From NCBI RefSeq assembly GCF_005893125.1, contig NZ_VCJS01000003.1, positions 90,011 through 154,010 on the forward strand: 64,000 bases of DNA, in the 5' to 3' direction. Both the position numbers and the translations under genes were made by a program. This stretch comes from Nonomuraea basaltis (GTDB taxonomy: Bacteria; Actinomycetota; Actinomycetes; Streptosporangiales; Streptosporangiaceae). Of the stretch, positions 43,535 to 51,318 are shown piece after piece. Each line of letters starts with the position of its first letter. The first letter of the stretch is position 1. Below the pieces are notes generated by a model. That model did not search any database. It saw nothing but the letters and a program-made list of their open reading frames with translations, and was not told where the DNA came from.

Positions 43535-44953
43535 ATGACCTACTTGGAGCTGTCGGAGGACGGCGGCGGATCGCACAAGTTCTACGAGGTGACCGTGGCG
43601 GGCACACAGGTCACGATCACGTACGGGCGCATCGGCGAGAGCGGCCAGACCAAGGTCACGCCCTTCCCCACGGCGGCGAAGGCCCAGGCGGCGGCCGCCA
43701 AGAAGATCGCCGAAAAGACCCGCAAGGGCTACGCGCCCGCCGTGCGCGGGATGCGCGCGCGCCGGGCCGTCACCCACCGGGCCATCTCCAGCACCCGCTC
43801 CACCGCCCAGCAGGCGCCGGTCCTGTGGCGATTCCACAGCGGCGCCGCCGCGTTCGGGATCTTCGTGGACGAGGAGCGCTGCTGGGTCGGCAACCAGAAC
43901 GGCGACGTCTATACCGTCGCCCACTCCGGCACCGTGACCGGTCGCTTCAAGCTGCCGGACGGCGTCAAGTGCATCGTGGCCGACGACTTCTGGATCTACG
44001 CGGGCTGCGACGACGGCCGCGTGTACGACCTGAGCGGCAAGGTGCCGCGGGCCGCGTACGAGATCGCCGCCGACGTCGACATCTACTGGCTCGACATCCA
44101 CGACGGCGTGCTCGGCGTCTCCGACCGGGCGGGCCGGGTCACGGCGATCGACTACGAGGACGAGTTCCAGTGGGCGCGCAGCGCCGGCGGCGACTCGGCG
44201 TGGATGGTGCGATGCGACGAGGACGCGGTCTTTCACGGCCACTCGCGCGGCGTCGCCCGCTACGACGTCTCCGACGGCGCGCCGGTGTGGACCACACCGA
44301 CGGACCAGGTGCTGTTCGGCTGGCAGGAGGAGCACTCCGTCTACGCGGGCACGGCCCGCGGCAGCGGGGGCAGCGTGTACCGCCTGGCCAAGGGCGACGG
44401 CCGGATCGAGGCCGTCTACCAGTGCGACGGGGCCGTCTACTCGTGCGCCACCTCGCCGGGAGGCCGCCACGTCTTCGCCGGCGACAACCACTCCTCGGTC
44501 TACTGCTTCGACGCCTCCGGCGAGCGGCTGTGGAAGCTCGGGACCGGCAACGGGTCGGCGTTCTCCATGCAGTATCTGGACGAGCGCCTCTACATCGTCA
44601 CCACGGACGGCTCGCTGGCGTGCATCGACGCCAGTGAGGCGGCCATCGCCGCGGCCCGCGCGGGCAGCGTGCCGCAGCCGCTCGATGTCAAGGCGGCCGC
44701 GTCGCTGGAGACCGTCGAGCCCTCCGCCGTGCTGGAGACGGTGACCGACGTGGGCGACGGCGTGGTGGTGGAGTGCGTCAGGGAGGGCGAACGGCTCCGG
44801 GTCCGCGTGGTCAGCTCCGGTTACGAGTCCTGGAATGTCCAGTTCCCCAAGGACATCCGCGAGCCGGGTGCCCGCTACCTCGTCGAGGGCGTCCGCTCGG
44901 CCGGCCGCGGCGGCTTCTACCGCGCGTACGGCGAAATCAGGCGCCTGCTCTGA
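43535..44953 (+). CDS. WGR-domain protein with beta-propeller
   Basis: A 472-residue protein of two parts. Residues 1-75 are a WGR domain ('YLELSEDGGGSHKFYEVTVAGTQVTITYGRIGESGQTKVTPFPTAAKAQAAAAKKIAEKTRKGY', with YGRIG in place of WGRIG), a nucleic-acid-binding module found in PARPs and bacterial regulators. Residues about 95-370 are a repeated beta-sheet region with PQQ-like propeller blades ('CWVGNQNGDVYTV', 'IYAGCDDGRVYDL', 'VFAGDNHSSVYCFDASGERLWKL'). The C-terminus (380-472) is a small beta-domain. The combination suggests a scaffold that binds nucleic acid ends; no enzymatic domain is seen. The 3' end overlaps the convergent MFS gene by 17 bp. Confidence 0.8.
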   Translation: MTYLELSEDGGGSHKFYEVTVAGTQVTITYGRIGESGQTKVTPFPTAAKAQAAAAKKIAEKTRKGYAPAVRGMRARRAVTHRAISSTRSTAQQAPVLWRFHSGAAAFGIFVDEERCWVGNQNGDVYTVAHSGTVTGRFKLPDGVKCIVADDFWIYAGCDDGRVYDLSGKVPRAAYEIAADVDIYWLDIHDGVLGVSDRAGRVTAIDYEDEFQWARSAGGDSAWMVRCDEDAVFHGHSRGVARYDVSDGAPVWTTPTDQVLFGWQEEHSVYAGTARGSGGSVYRLAKGDGRIEAVYQCDGAVYSCATSPGGRHVFAGDNHSSVYCFDASGERLWKLGTGNGSAFSMQYLDERLYIVTTDGSLACIDASEAAIAAARAGSVPQPLDVKAAASLETVEPSAVLETVTDVGDGVVVECVREGERLRVRVVSSGYESWNVQFPKDIREPGARYLVEGVRSAGRGGFYRAYGEIRRLL

Positions 44954-46322
44954 CCTTCGCGGGACTCCGGACGACGGCCAGGACCAGAAGGCCCGCGACC
45001 AGGCCGATGACCGCGCTCGCCCGGTAGACGTCGTTCAAGGCGGCGTGCGGCGCCGGGTCGCCCTGGTACAGCAGGCCCAGCACGGCGATGCCGAGCGCGT
45101 ACCCGAGCTGCCTGACTGTGTTGACGGCGCCCGCGGCCATGCCGGCGCGCGGCGGCGGGGCGAAGGCCATGGCGGCGGAGCTGAGCGAGGGGATGGCCAG
45201 GCCCACGCCGACACCGGTCACGACCAGGCCGGGCGCCAGCGCGGTCCAGGCCGAGTGCTGGTCCAGCGTGCCCTGCAGGAACGCGCCCGCCCCGATCAGC
45301 AGCAGCCCGGCGCCGACGGCGGCCCGCGGGGACAGCCGGGGAAGCAGCCGGGAGGCGGCGATCGAGACCACCAGGGAGGTGGCCGCCATCGGCGCCAGAG
45401 CCAGCCCCGCCAGCACCGGTCCGAGCCCGAGATCCCCCTGCAGCCAGAGCGAGGTGAAGGCCAGGCACGCGAACGCGGCCGGCATGAGCAGCCCTGCCCC
45501 CGCCATGATCCCGCTGAACGACCGGTCGGCGAACAACCTCAGATCCAGCATGGGACGCGCGCTCCGCGTCTCGACGACGAGGAAGGCCACGAGCGCCACG
45601 GCCGCCGCGCCCAGCGGTACCAGCGTCCGCGCCGCCGTCCAGCCGTACTGCCCGGCCTCGATGAGCCCGTACGTGAGCGCGCCCGCCGCGACCGTGAACG
45701 TCACCATGCCCGCCCAGTCGGGCCGGCCCGCGCCGGGCAGGCGCGACTCCTTGACGGCACGCAGGGTGAGCCAGGCGGCGGCCAGGCTGATGGGCAGGTT
45801 CACCAGGAAGATGGCCCGCCAGTTCAGGTGTTCGGTGAGCAGGCCGCCGAGCACGGGAGCGACGGCCGCGGCGGCCCCGTTGACGCCGCCCCACACGCCG
45901 AACGCGATGCCCCGCTGCCGGCCGTGGTAGGTGGAGCTGATGAGGGCGAGGGTGGTGGCCATCATGGCCGCGCCGCCCGCGCCCTGCACCACACGGGCGG
46001 CCAACAGCACGCCGCCGCTGGGCGCCAGCCCGCAGGCGAGCGAGGCCAGCGCGAACACGGCCAGCGCCACCAGATAGACCCTGCGCCGCCCGGCGTGGTC
46101 GGCGAGGGATCCGGCGGCGAGCAGCAGCGCCGCCAGTGCCAGCACGTAGCCGTCCAGCAGCCACTGCGTGCCGGCGAACGACAGATGGAGGTCGGCGGTG
46201 ATCTGGGGGAGGGCGACCATGACGATGGTCACGTCGACGAGCAGCATGAAAGCGCCCAGGCAGGCGGCTGCCAAGGGCTGCCAGCCGGTGGCCGCCGTCT
46301 CGGGTGCGCGGGTTTCGGTCAT
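44937..46322 (-). CDS. MFS drug exporter, DHA2 family (14 helices)
   Basis: A 461-residue major-facilitator transporter of the 14-helix DHA2 type. Seen: 'WLLDGYVLALAALLLAAGSLADHAGRRRVYL' (motif A), 'ARVVQGAGGAAMMATTLALISSTYHGRQRG' (motif C with conserved GxxGxxxG), and 'WRAIFLVNLPISLAA'. Relatives expel antibiotics and dyes using the proton gradient. The ATG at 46322 begins just before the first helix; an in-frame region upstream overlaps the regulator's start and is not coding. It is divergent from a two-HTH Lrp-like regulator, 82 bp apart, with a CACCA/TGGTG inverted repeat near the promoters, so that regulator likely controls it. Confidence 0.93.
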   Translation of the reverse strand: MTETRAPETAATGWQPLAAACLGAFMLLVDVTIVMVALPQITADLHLSFAGTQWLLDGYVLALAALLLAAGSLADHAGRRRVYLVALAVFALASLACGLAPSGGVLLAARVVQGAGGAAMMATTLALISSTYHGRQRGIAFGVWGGVNGAAAAVAPVLGGLLTEHLNWRAIFLVNLPISLAAAWLTLRAVKESRLPGAGRPDWAGMVTFTVAAGALTYGLIEAGQYGWTAARTLVPLGAAAVALVAFLVVETRSARPMLDLRLFADRSFSGIMAGAGLLMPAAFACLAFTSLWLQGDLGLGPVLAGLALAPMAATSLVVSIAASRLLPRLSPRAAVGAGLLLIGAGAFLQGTLDQHSAWTALAPGLVVTGVGVGLAIPSLSSAAMAFAPPPRAGMAAGAVNTVRQLGYALGIAVLGLLYQGDPAPHAALNDVYRASAVIGLVAGLLVLAVVRSPAKVRAGA

Positions 46323-46366
46323 GGCGACCACGGTCGGCCCAGGCTGTGGGTATTCGCCAGCAGAGT

Positions 46367-46380
46367 CACCACTTCTGGTG
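46367..46380. promoter_or_regulatory. Short inverted repeat in the MFS/Lrp divergent promoter
   Basis: CACCA-cttc-TGGTG is a perfect 5-bp inverted repeat lying between the start codons of the divergent MFS transporter (46322) and Lrp-like regulator (46405). Position suits an operator; the arms are short. Confidence 0.4.
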
Positions 46381-46404
46381 GATTCCCGTGCGAGATAGCC
46401 TGTG

Positions 46405-47388
46405 ATGATGAAAAACATCGAGCTGGACGGGGTGGATCGGGGGCTGTTGCATGCCCTGCAGGTGGACGGGCGGGCCTCGTTCAGCCGCATCGGCGAGGTG
46501 CTCGGCGTGTCCGACCAGCGGGTGGCTCGCCGCTACCGGCGGCTGCGCTCCAGCGGCATGCTGCGCGTCGTCGGCGTCGTGGACGGGCGGCGGCTCGGCT
46601 ACGAGTCGTGGTCGATCAGGCTGCGCTGCACCCCGGACGCCGCGCTCGCGATCGCCGAGGCGCTCGCGCGGCGCTCCGACACGTTCTGGGTGCACCTGCT
46701 CTCCGGAGGCACCGAGATCTCCTGCGGCGCGCTTCAGCGCACGGCCAGGGAACGCGAGTCGCTGCTGCTGAACAAGCTCGCGCGGACGCACCGCGTGCTG
46801 TCGGTGTCGGCGCACCGGACCCTGCACATGTTCGTCGGCGGGCGGATCGGCTGGGCCGCGCTGGCCGCGCTCTCGGCCGGCCAGGTGGCGCACCTGGCGG
46901 CCGGGCGGGTGTACAGCAGGCAGGGGACGGGCGAGCGGGTCGTGCTCGGCCCCGGAGACGAGGCCCTGCTGGAGGCGCTGTCACGGGACGGCAGAGCCGG
47001 GTACGCCGATCTGGCGGCGGTGACGGGCTGGTCCGAGTCGACGGTCAAGCGCCGCATGGAGCACCTCTGCTCGGCCGGGGCGCTGTTCTTCGACATGGAC
47101 GTTCTGCCCACGCTGCTGGACTACCAGGTGGAGGCGCAGCTGTGGATGTCGGTGCCGCCGGCCGAGCTGGACGCGACAGGAAGGGCGCTGGCCGGGCATC
47201 CGGAGATCGCGTTCGCGGCCGCGACGACGGGCCCGGCCAACCTGGCGGCCAGCGTCGTGTGCCGCGACGACGAGGCGTTCTACCGCTACCTCACCGAGGG
47301 CCTGGGCGCGCTGCCCGCGATCAGGAACATCGAGACCGCGCCGATCATCAGGACCATCAAGCGCGCGGGGGCCGTGCTCCCCCTCTGA
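46405..47388 (+). CDS. Double-HTH Lrp/AsnC-family regulator
   Basis: A 327-residue regulator made of two Lrp/AsnC units. Each has a winged HTH: 'LHALQVDGRASFSRIGEVLGVSDQRVARRYRRLRSSGMLRVVGVV' near the start, and 'LLEALSRDGRAGYADLAAVTGWSESTVKRRMEHLCSAGALFF' at about residues 190-232. Effector domains follow each. The duplicated layout is common in actinomycetes and suggests a monomer doing the work of a dimer. It is divergent from the MFS exporter and probably controls it. Start may be GTG 46402, ATG 46405 or ATG 46408; the adjacent codons cannot be separated by ribosome-binding site. Confidence 0.9.
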   Translation: MMKNIELDGVDRGLLHALQVDGRASFSRIGEVLGVSDQRVARRYRRLRSSGMLRVVGVVDGRRLGYESWSIRLRCTPDAALAIAEALARRSDTFWVHLLSGGTEISCGALQRTARERESLLLNKLARTHRVLSVSAHRTLHMFVGGRIGWAALAALSAGQVAHLAAGRVYSRQGTGERVVLGPGDEALLEALSRDGRAGYADLAAVTGWSESTVKRRMEHLCSAGALFFDMDVLPTLLDYQVEAQLWMSVPPAELDATGRALAGHPEIAFAAATTGPANLAASVVCRDDEAFYRYLTEGLGALPAIRNIETAPIIRTIKRAGAVLPL

Positions 47389-47448
47389 CTGCTGGGCCCT
47401 CGCCTGCGCGAGGCCGGTCCTGACCATCCACCCGCCGACGGCCACATG

Positions 47449-47606
47449 ATCGAAGCGTGCACCGGCCATCGAGGCGATCGTTCCTCCAGCTCGGCGGCGT
47501 GGCCGCGGCCGGGGCTCACGGCGTCGGCCCAGGCGGAGGCCGCGCACACGCCGGACGACTCGTTCCTGCGATTACGCCGCCGCCGGCGGGAGGTGACCGC
47601 GGGGTC
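47449..47606 (+). pseudogene. Duplicated 5' end of the PL8 lyase gene (frameshifted fragment)
   Basis: This 158-bp stretch is about 93% identical to 48827-48986, the start of the polysaccharide lyase gene. It carries the same GTG start (47457), Tat motif codons (RRSFLQ) and downstream AHTPDDSFLRLRRR codons, but has a 2-bp net deletion in the signal-peptide region that breaks the frame. It ends abruptly after ggggtc. It can encode nothing useful and marks a past duplication around the TetR-DoxX cassette. Confidence 0.85.
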
Positions 47607-47654
47607 AGTTGGCGGGTGTAGCGGTGGCGGCGGATGCGTCAGCCCCGAGCAGTG

Positions 47655-48248
47655 CTAGGCGGACCTGTCTTCGTCGGGGACCAGCACTTGAGCGAGGTAG
47701 TCCAAGGCGGCCTGGGACGTGCGGCTGTCTCCACCGACCTCGGGTACGACATCCGGCGCGGCCCTGCGTAGCTCTAGCCAGCCGACGAATGCGGCATAGG
47801 CGACCACCGCTTGGCGGCGGGCCACGGCGGGAGCCAGGCCGAGCTCCCGGTAGGCCTCGGTGAGCCAGCCGACCCGGCGGTCAGTCACCCGGCGCAGTAC
47901 CGGCGCGACGATCGGGTGGTCGGCGTGGGCTGCAAGCGCCGGCTCGAGACCCGTGAGCTCGTCAACGGCAAGCGCGTGGGTGAGCAGGGCCCGGAGTTGT
48001 TCGGCAGGGGTGACGATGGCCTTGAGCTGCTCGAGGACCTCAGTAGTGGACAGGCGCTCCCACTCCTCAAGCGCGGCGGCGAGCAGCGCGTCGCGGTCCT
48101 TGAAGTGCCAGTAGAAACTGCCGCGTGTGATCTTCATCCGCCGGGCGATCGCATCGACGCGCACGGCCGAGACGCCGCCTTCTGCGAGGGCCTCCAGTGC
48201 TGCATGTGTCCAGTCGTCGCGTGAGACCTGAGCCCTTGACATGTCCAT
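47655..48248 (-). CDS. TetR-family regulator of the inserted cassette
   Basis: A 197-residue TetR repressor. HTH: 'WTHAALEALAEGGVSAVRVDAIARRMKITRGSFYWHFKDRDALLAAALEEWERL'. The C-terminal domain is helical with 'RRQAVVAYAAFVGWLELRRA'. Start is ATG at 48248 or 48242. It is divergent from a DoxX-like membrane protein gene, with two tandem palindromes between (48245-48284), so it most likely represses itself and the DoxX gene. The pair lies exactly between the two copies of a 160-bp direct repeat, indicating that regulator and membrane protein arrived or moved together. Confidence 0.92.
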   Translation of the reverse strand: MDMSRAQVSRDDWTHAALEALAEGGVSAVRVDAIARRMKITRGSFYWHFKDRDALLAAALEEWERLSTTEVLEQLKAIVTPAEQLRALLTHALAVDELTGLEPALAAHADHPIVAPVLRRVTDRRVGWLTEAYRELGLAPAVARRQAVVAYAAFVGWLELRRAAPDVVPEVGGDSRTSQAALDYLAQVLVPDEDRSA

Positions 48249-48284
48249 ACACTACTGTACGGTCGAACATACAGCACTGTATGG
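48245..48284. promoter_or_regulatory. Double TetR operator
   Basis: Two related palindromes 22 bp apart: CATACACTACTGTACG (imperfect) and CATACAGCACTGTATG (perfect ATACAG-CA-CTGTAT). Read as a whole, 48245-48259 and 48270-48284 form a 15-bp inverted repeat matching at 13 positions. It starts inside the TetR start region, as expected for an autoregulated repressor. Confidence 0.75.
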
Positions 48285-48409
48285 AGCCCCCGCGGTTCCT
48301 CGGCGATCGCACTCCCTCACCGATCCGGGCCAGACCGCCGACTCGGTCGCGGCCCGCCGATGCACGACTTCAAACCCCGGGAATCGTCCTCACAGGCAAG
48401 GAGATCCTC

Positions 48410-48766
48410 ATGCTCGCCGCCTACATCGCCGTCACCCTCCTGGCCGCGGCCGCCAACGGCTCCGCTGCCATTGCGAACCTCATCGGCCACGAGTACGCCA
48501 CGACCCAGGCAGACAAGATGCGCGTGCCACGGTCGTGGAATCGCCCGTTGGGCACGCTCCTGGGGGCGGGCGCGCTGGGCCTGCTGGCCGGGTTCGTCGT
48601 GCCGGCGCTCGGCATGCTCGCCGCCGCCGGCCTCGTGCTGTACTTCCTCAGCGCATTCGGTGCGCACCTGCGGGCACGCAACTACCAGTTCGGCCCCTGG
48701 GCCGTGATGTTCTCCCTCGCGGTGGCCGCACTGGCCGTGAACCTGGCCTACCACCACCCCTGGTGA
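48410..48766 (+). CDS. DoxX-like membrane protein
   Basis: A 118-residue protein of the DoxX family with four predicted helices ('AAYIAVTLLAAAANGSAAIANLIG', 'LGTLLGAGALGLLAGFVVPALGMLAAAGLVLYFLSAFGAHL', 'WAVMFSLAVAALAVNLAY'). The 'RVPRSWNRPLGTLLGAGALGLL' stretch is the typical DoxX_2 core. ATG at 48410 has AAGGAG six bases before it. DoxX proteins are linked to quinone or thiosulfate redox and stress, but most are uncharacterised. It is divergent from a TetR gene and likely repressed by it. Its stop is 68 bp before the lyase gene. Confidence 0.85.
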   Translation: MLAAYIAVTLLAAAANGSAAIANLIGHEYATTQADKMRVPRSWNRPLGTLLGAGALGLLAGFVVPALGMLAAAGLVLYFLSAFGAHLRARNYQFGPWAVMFSLAVAALAVNLAYHHPW

Positions 48767-48826
48767 AGGCTGACGCTTCTGGCTCGTGGCGGTCCGCCCT
48801 GCGCGATGTGGGCCGGTGCACAGATA

Positions 48827-48986
48827 ATCGAAGCGTGCATCGGCCATCCAGGCGATCGTTCCTCCAGTTCGGCGGCGTGGCCGCGGCCGGGGTGCTCGGG
48901 GCGCTGGCCCAGGCGGAGGCCGCGCACACGCCGGACGACTCGTTCCTGCGATTACGCCGCCGCTGGCGGGAGGTGACCGCGGGGTC
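48827..48986 (+). repeat. Downstream copy of a ~160-bp direct repeat flanking the TetR-DoxX cassette
   Basis: This is the intact copy of the repeat whose other copy is at 47449-47606. It includes the last bases before the lyase GTG and the first 50 codons. About 10 substitutions and one 2-bp indel separate the copies. The repeats lie in the same orientation, 1.22 kb apart. Confidence 0.9.
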
Positions 48987-51057
48987 CGGGACCTACGACC
49001 CGGCGGCGGAGCCGTACCGGAGCCGGCTGGCGGAGCTGGGGCGAGTGGCCGCCCGGTATCGCGACACGATGGCGCCGGCCCGCACGTGGCTCTGGCCGGA
49101 CCAGGTCTTCCCGTCGTTCATGGCGACGCCGCGGCGGCTGCGGGCCATGGCGCAGGCGTACGTGCTGGAGGGGACCGGCCTGACCGGCGATCCGGGCCTG
49201 GGCGCGGCCGTCGCCGCCGGGATCGACCACTACCGTGAGCACGTTTACGCGGCGGGCGCCGACCCGGCGGGCAACTGGTGGCACTGGCAGATCGGGGTGC
49301 CGAAGGCGCTGCTCGACACGGCCGTGCTGATCGGCCCGCAACTGGACGAGCGGCGGAGCCTCGCTCTGCGGGACGCGGTCGACCACTTCGTCCCCGAGCG
49401 CCGCCTCGGCGACTACAGCGGCACCAGCACCGCCGCCAACCGCGTGGACCTGTGCCTGGTGGTGCTGCTACGAGCCATGCTCAGGTCCGACCCGGGCAAG
49501 GCGGCGCTGGCCGTCTCGGCGCTGTCGCCGGTGTTCCGGTATGTCCGCGAGGGCGATGGGTTCTACCGGGACGGGTCGTTCATCCAGCACACGTACGTCC
49601 CCTACCAGGGCGCCTACGGCGTGACGCTGCTGTCGGGGCTGGCCACGCTGTTCGCGGTGCTGCGCGGCTCGCCGTGGGAGATCGCTCATCAGCTCGTGTT
49701 CGACATGGTGGAGCGGTCGTTCGCGCCGTTCGTCCGCGACGGGGCCTGCATGGACCTGGTACGCGGGCGAGGCGTCGGCCGGCGGCCCTTCGGCGACCAC
49801 GAGAAGGGGCACGAGATCGCCGCCGCGATCCTGCTGCTCGGGGAGGCCGCCCCTGCCGCCGCGCGGGCCCGCTGGCACGCCATGGTCAAGGGCTGGGCGG
49901 CGCGGAACACGTACCGGCCGATGTTGGAGCACGCCGAGCCCGCCTTCCACGCCCGCCTGGCGGCGATCATGGATGACGACGCCGTCCCGGCCGCGCCCGA
50001 GCCGGCCGGGCACCGGCTGCTGCCGATGAGCGCCAGGGCCGTGCACCGGCGGCCGGGCTGGTGCGCGGCGCTCAGCATGGCCTCGCACCGGATCGGCCAC
50101 TACGAGCACGGCAACGGCGAGAACCCGCGGGGCTGGCACACCGGCTCGGGGATGCTCTACTGGTGGGCCGGCGGCCACGGCGACCAGTACTCCGATTCGT
50201 TCTGGCCGACCGTGGATCCTTACCGCCTGCCCGGCACGACCGTCTCCACCCGGCGCCTGCCCGACGGCGCGGGTGAGGGGTGGGGCGACACGCGCACCCG
50301 CCGGCGGTGGGTGGGCGGCGCCACGGACGGCACGTATGCGGCCGTCGGCCAGCACCTGAGCGGCCTCGAGAGCACGCTGGAGGCGTTCAAGTCGTGGTTC
50401 TTCCTCGACGACGCGGTCGTCTGCCTGGGAGCGGGCATCACCGGCGAGGACGGGGCACGCGTCGAGACGATCGTGGACAACCGCAGGACCGATGCCCCGC
50501 TCACCGTCGAGGCGGGCTGGGCCCACCTCGACGGCCACGGCGGCTACGTGGTGCAGGGGTCGTTGGGTACGCTGCGCGAGCGCCGTACCGGCGGCGGCGT
50601 GGCCCGTGACTACGTGACGCTCTGGCTGGACCACGGCGTCGATCCTCGCTCGGCCGGCTACGTCTACCTGCTGCTGCCGGGCGCGAGCCGGGCGGAGACA
50701 CGCGCCAGGGCCGCCGACCCCGGCTGGGTGCGCGTGCTGGCCAACTCCGCCCGCCTGCAAGCCGTCCGCGTGCCCGCGCTGGGCATCACGGCGGCCTGCT
50801 TCTGGAACGCCGGAGCCGTCGGCGGGCTGAGCGCCTCCGCCCCGTGCGCGGTCCTCGTCCGCGAGATCCCCGGCGGCACGGCCACGCTCACCGTGTCGGA
50901 TCCCCGGTGCGACCTGGACGAGCTGACCGTGACCTGGGCCAGGCCGGTGGCCGAGGTGCTCGGCGGCGACGCCCTCGTGACCGGCTCCACGTTCACGTTC
51001 CGCGGGCTGGCCGATCAGGAGGGCGCCTCGAAGACGGTCGCCGTGCGGCTCGGCTGA
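48835..51057 (+). CDS. Tat-exported polysaccharide lyase family 8 enzyme
   Basis: A 740-residue PL8-type lyase (hyaluronate, chondroitin or xanthan lyase family), which cleaves uronic-acid polysaccharides by beta-elimination. It starts with a Tat signal (RRSFLQFGGVAAAG, residues 7-20). The helical toroid domain carries the catalytic His in 'IQHTYVPYQGAYG' (about 252), and the central region has 'HRIGHYEHGNGENPRGWHTGSGMLYWW' with the expected Asn/Tyr/Arg-type residues and substrate-binding Trp residues. The C-terminal beta-sandwich follows ('WFFLDDAVVCLGAGITGEDGARVETIVDNR'). GTG at 48835 matches the duplicated fragment upstream. A second PL8-type gene is at 60913-63018. Confidence 0.9.
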   Translation: MHRPSRRSFLQFGGVAAAGVLGALAQAEAAHTPDDSFLRLRRRWREVTAGSGTYDPAAEPYRSRLAELGRVAARYRDTMAPARTWLWPDQVFPSFMATPRRLRAMAQAYVLEGTGLTGDPGLGAAVAAGIDHYREHVYAAGADPAGNWWHWQIGVPKALLDTAVLIGPQLDERRSLALRDAVDHFVPERRLGDYSGTSTAANRVDLCLVVLLRAMLRSDPGKAALAVSALSPVFRYVREGDGFYRDGSFIQHTYVPYQGAYGVTLLSGLATLFAVLRGSPWEIAHQLVFDMVERSFAPFVRDGACMDLVRGRGVGRRPFGDHEKGHEIAAAILLLGEAAPAAARARWHAMVKGWAARNTYRPMLEHAEPAFHARLAAIMDDDAVPAAPEPAGHRLLPMSARAVHRRPGWCAALSMASHRIGHYEHGNGENPRGWHTGSGMLYWWAGGHGDQYSDSFWPTVDPYRLPGTTVSTRRLPDGAGEGWGDTRTRRRWVGGATDGTYAAVGQHLSGLESTLEAFKSWFFLDDAVVCLGAGITGEDGARVETIVDNRRTDAPLTVEAGWAHLDGHGGYVVQGSLGTLRERRTGGGVARDYVTLWLDHGVDPRSAGYVYLLLPGASRAETRARAADPGWVRVLANSARLQAVRVPALGITAACFWNAGAVGGLSASAPCAVLVREIPGGTATLTVSDPRCDLDELTVTWARPVAEVLGGDALVTGSTFTFRGLADQEGASKTVAVRLG

Positions 51058-51060
51058 GGG

Positions 51061-51235
51061 TCAGCTCTTCGGCTTCTCGCCGAGTGGGTCGCTCCAGCCC
51101 ATGTCCTCAAGCGCCACCCGCAGCAGCGGCCGTCCCTTCCCCAGGACCTCGTACTGGAGCAGCTCGGCCGTCTCGCCGTCGATGATCAGCCGGAACGTGT
51201 ACGCGTCGGCCCTTGACGGCGGGCCCTGGAGCGCT
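51061..51235 (-). pseudogene. Short C-terminal scrap of an unidentified gene
   Basis: An open frame ends at TGA (51061-51063) and reads back through 'AYTFRLIIDGETAELLQYEV' and 'LGKGRPLLRVALEDMGWSDP' to about 51235, where a stop (TAA, 51236-51238) precedes it. No ATG, GTG or TTG start fits. The sequence looks like a real beta-rich protein end, so it is probably the remains of a lost gene. I cannot name the family. Confidence 0.4.
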
Positions 51236-51273
51236 TAGGTTCCCGGCGACCGGAGAAACATATCGTTACGTCG

Positions 51274-51286
51274 CCGAAATTTTCGG
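51274..51286. promoter_or_regulatory. Palindromic xylanase-type operator upstream of the GH10 gene
   Basis: CCGAAATTTTCGG is a perfect 6-1-6 palindrome 33 bp before the xylanase start. Its core fits CGAAA-N-TTTCG, a sequence I recall upstream of Streptomyces xylanase genes and bound by LacI-type repressors. No LacI-type gene lies in the window. Confidence 0.6.
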
Positions 51287-51318
51287 AGACTCGGTCTTCC
51301 GCGAATCGGAGGTCACCG

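Noticed and set aside
44835..47423. An 862-codon + strand frame across the MFS and Lrp-like genes
   Set aside because: Low-complexity Gln/Gly/Arg/His composition, antisense to the MFS transporter and out of frame with the Lrp-like gene. Not coding.
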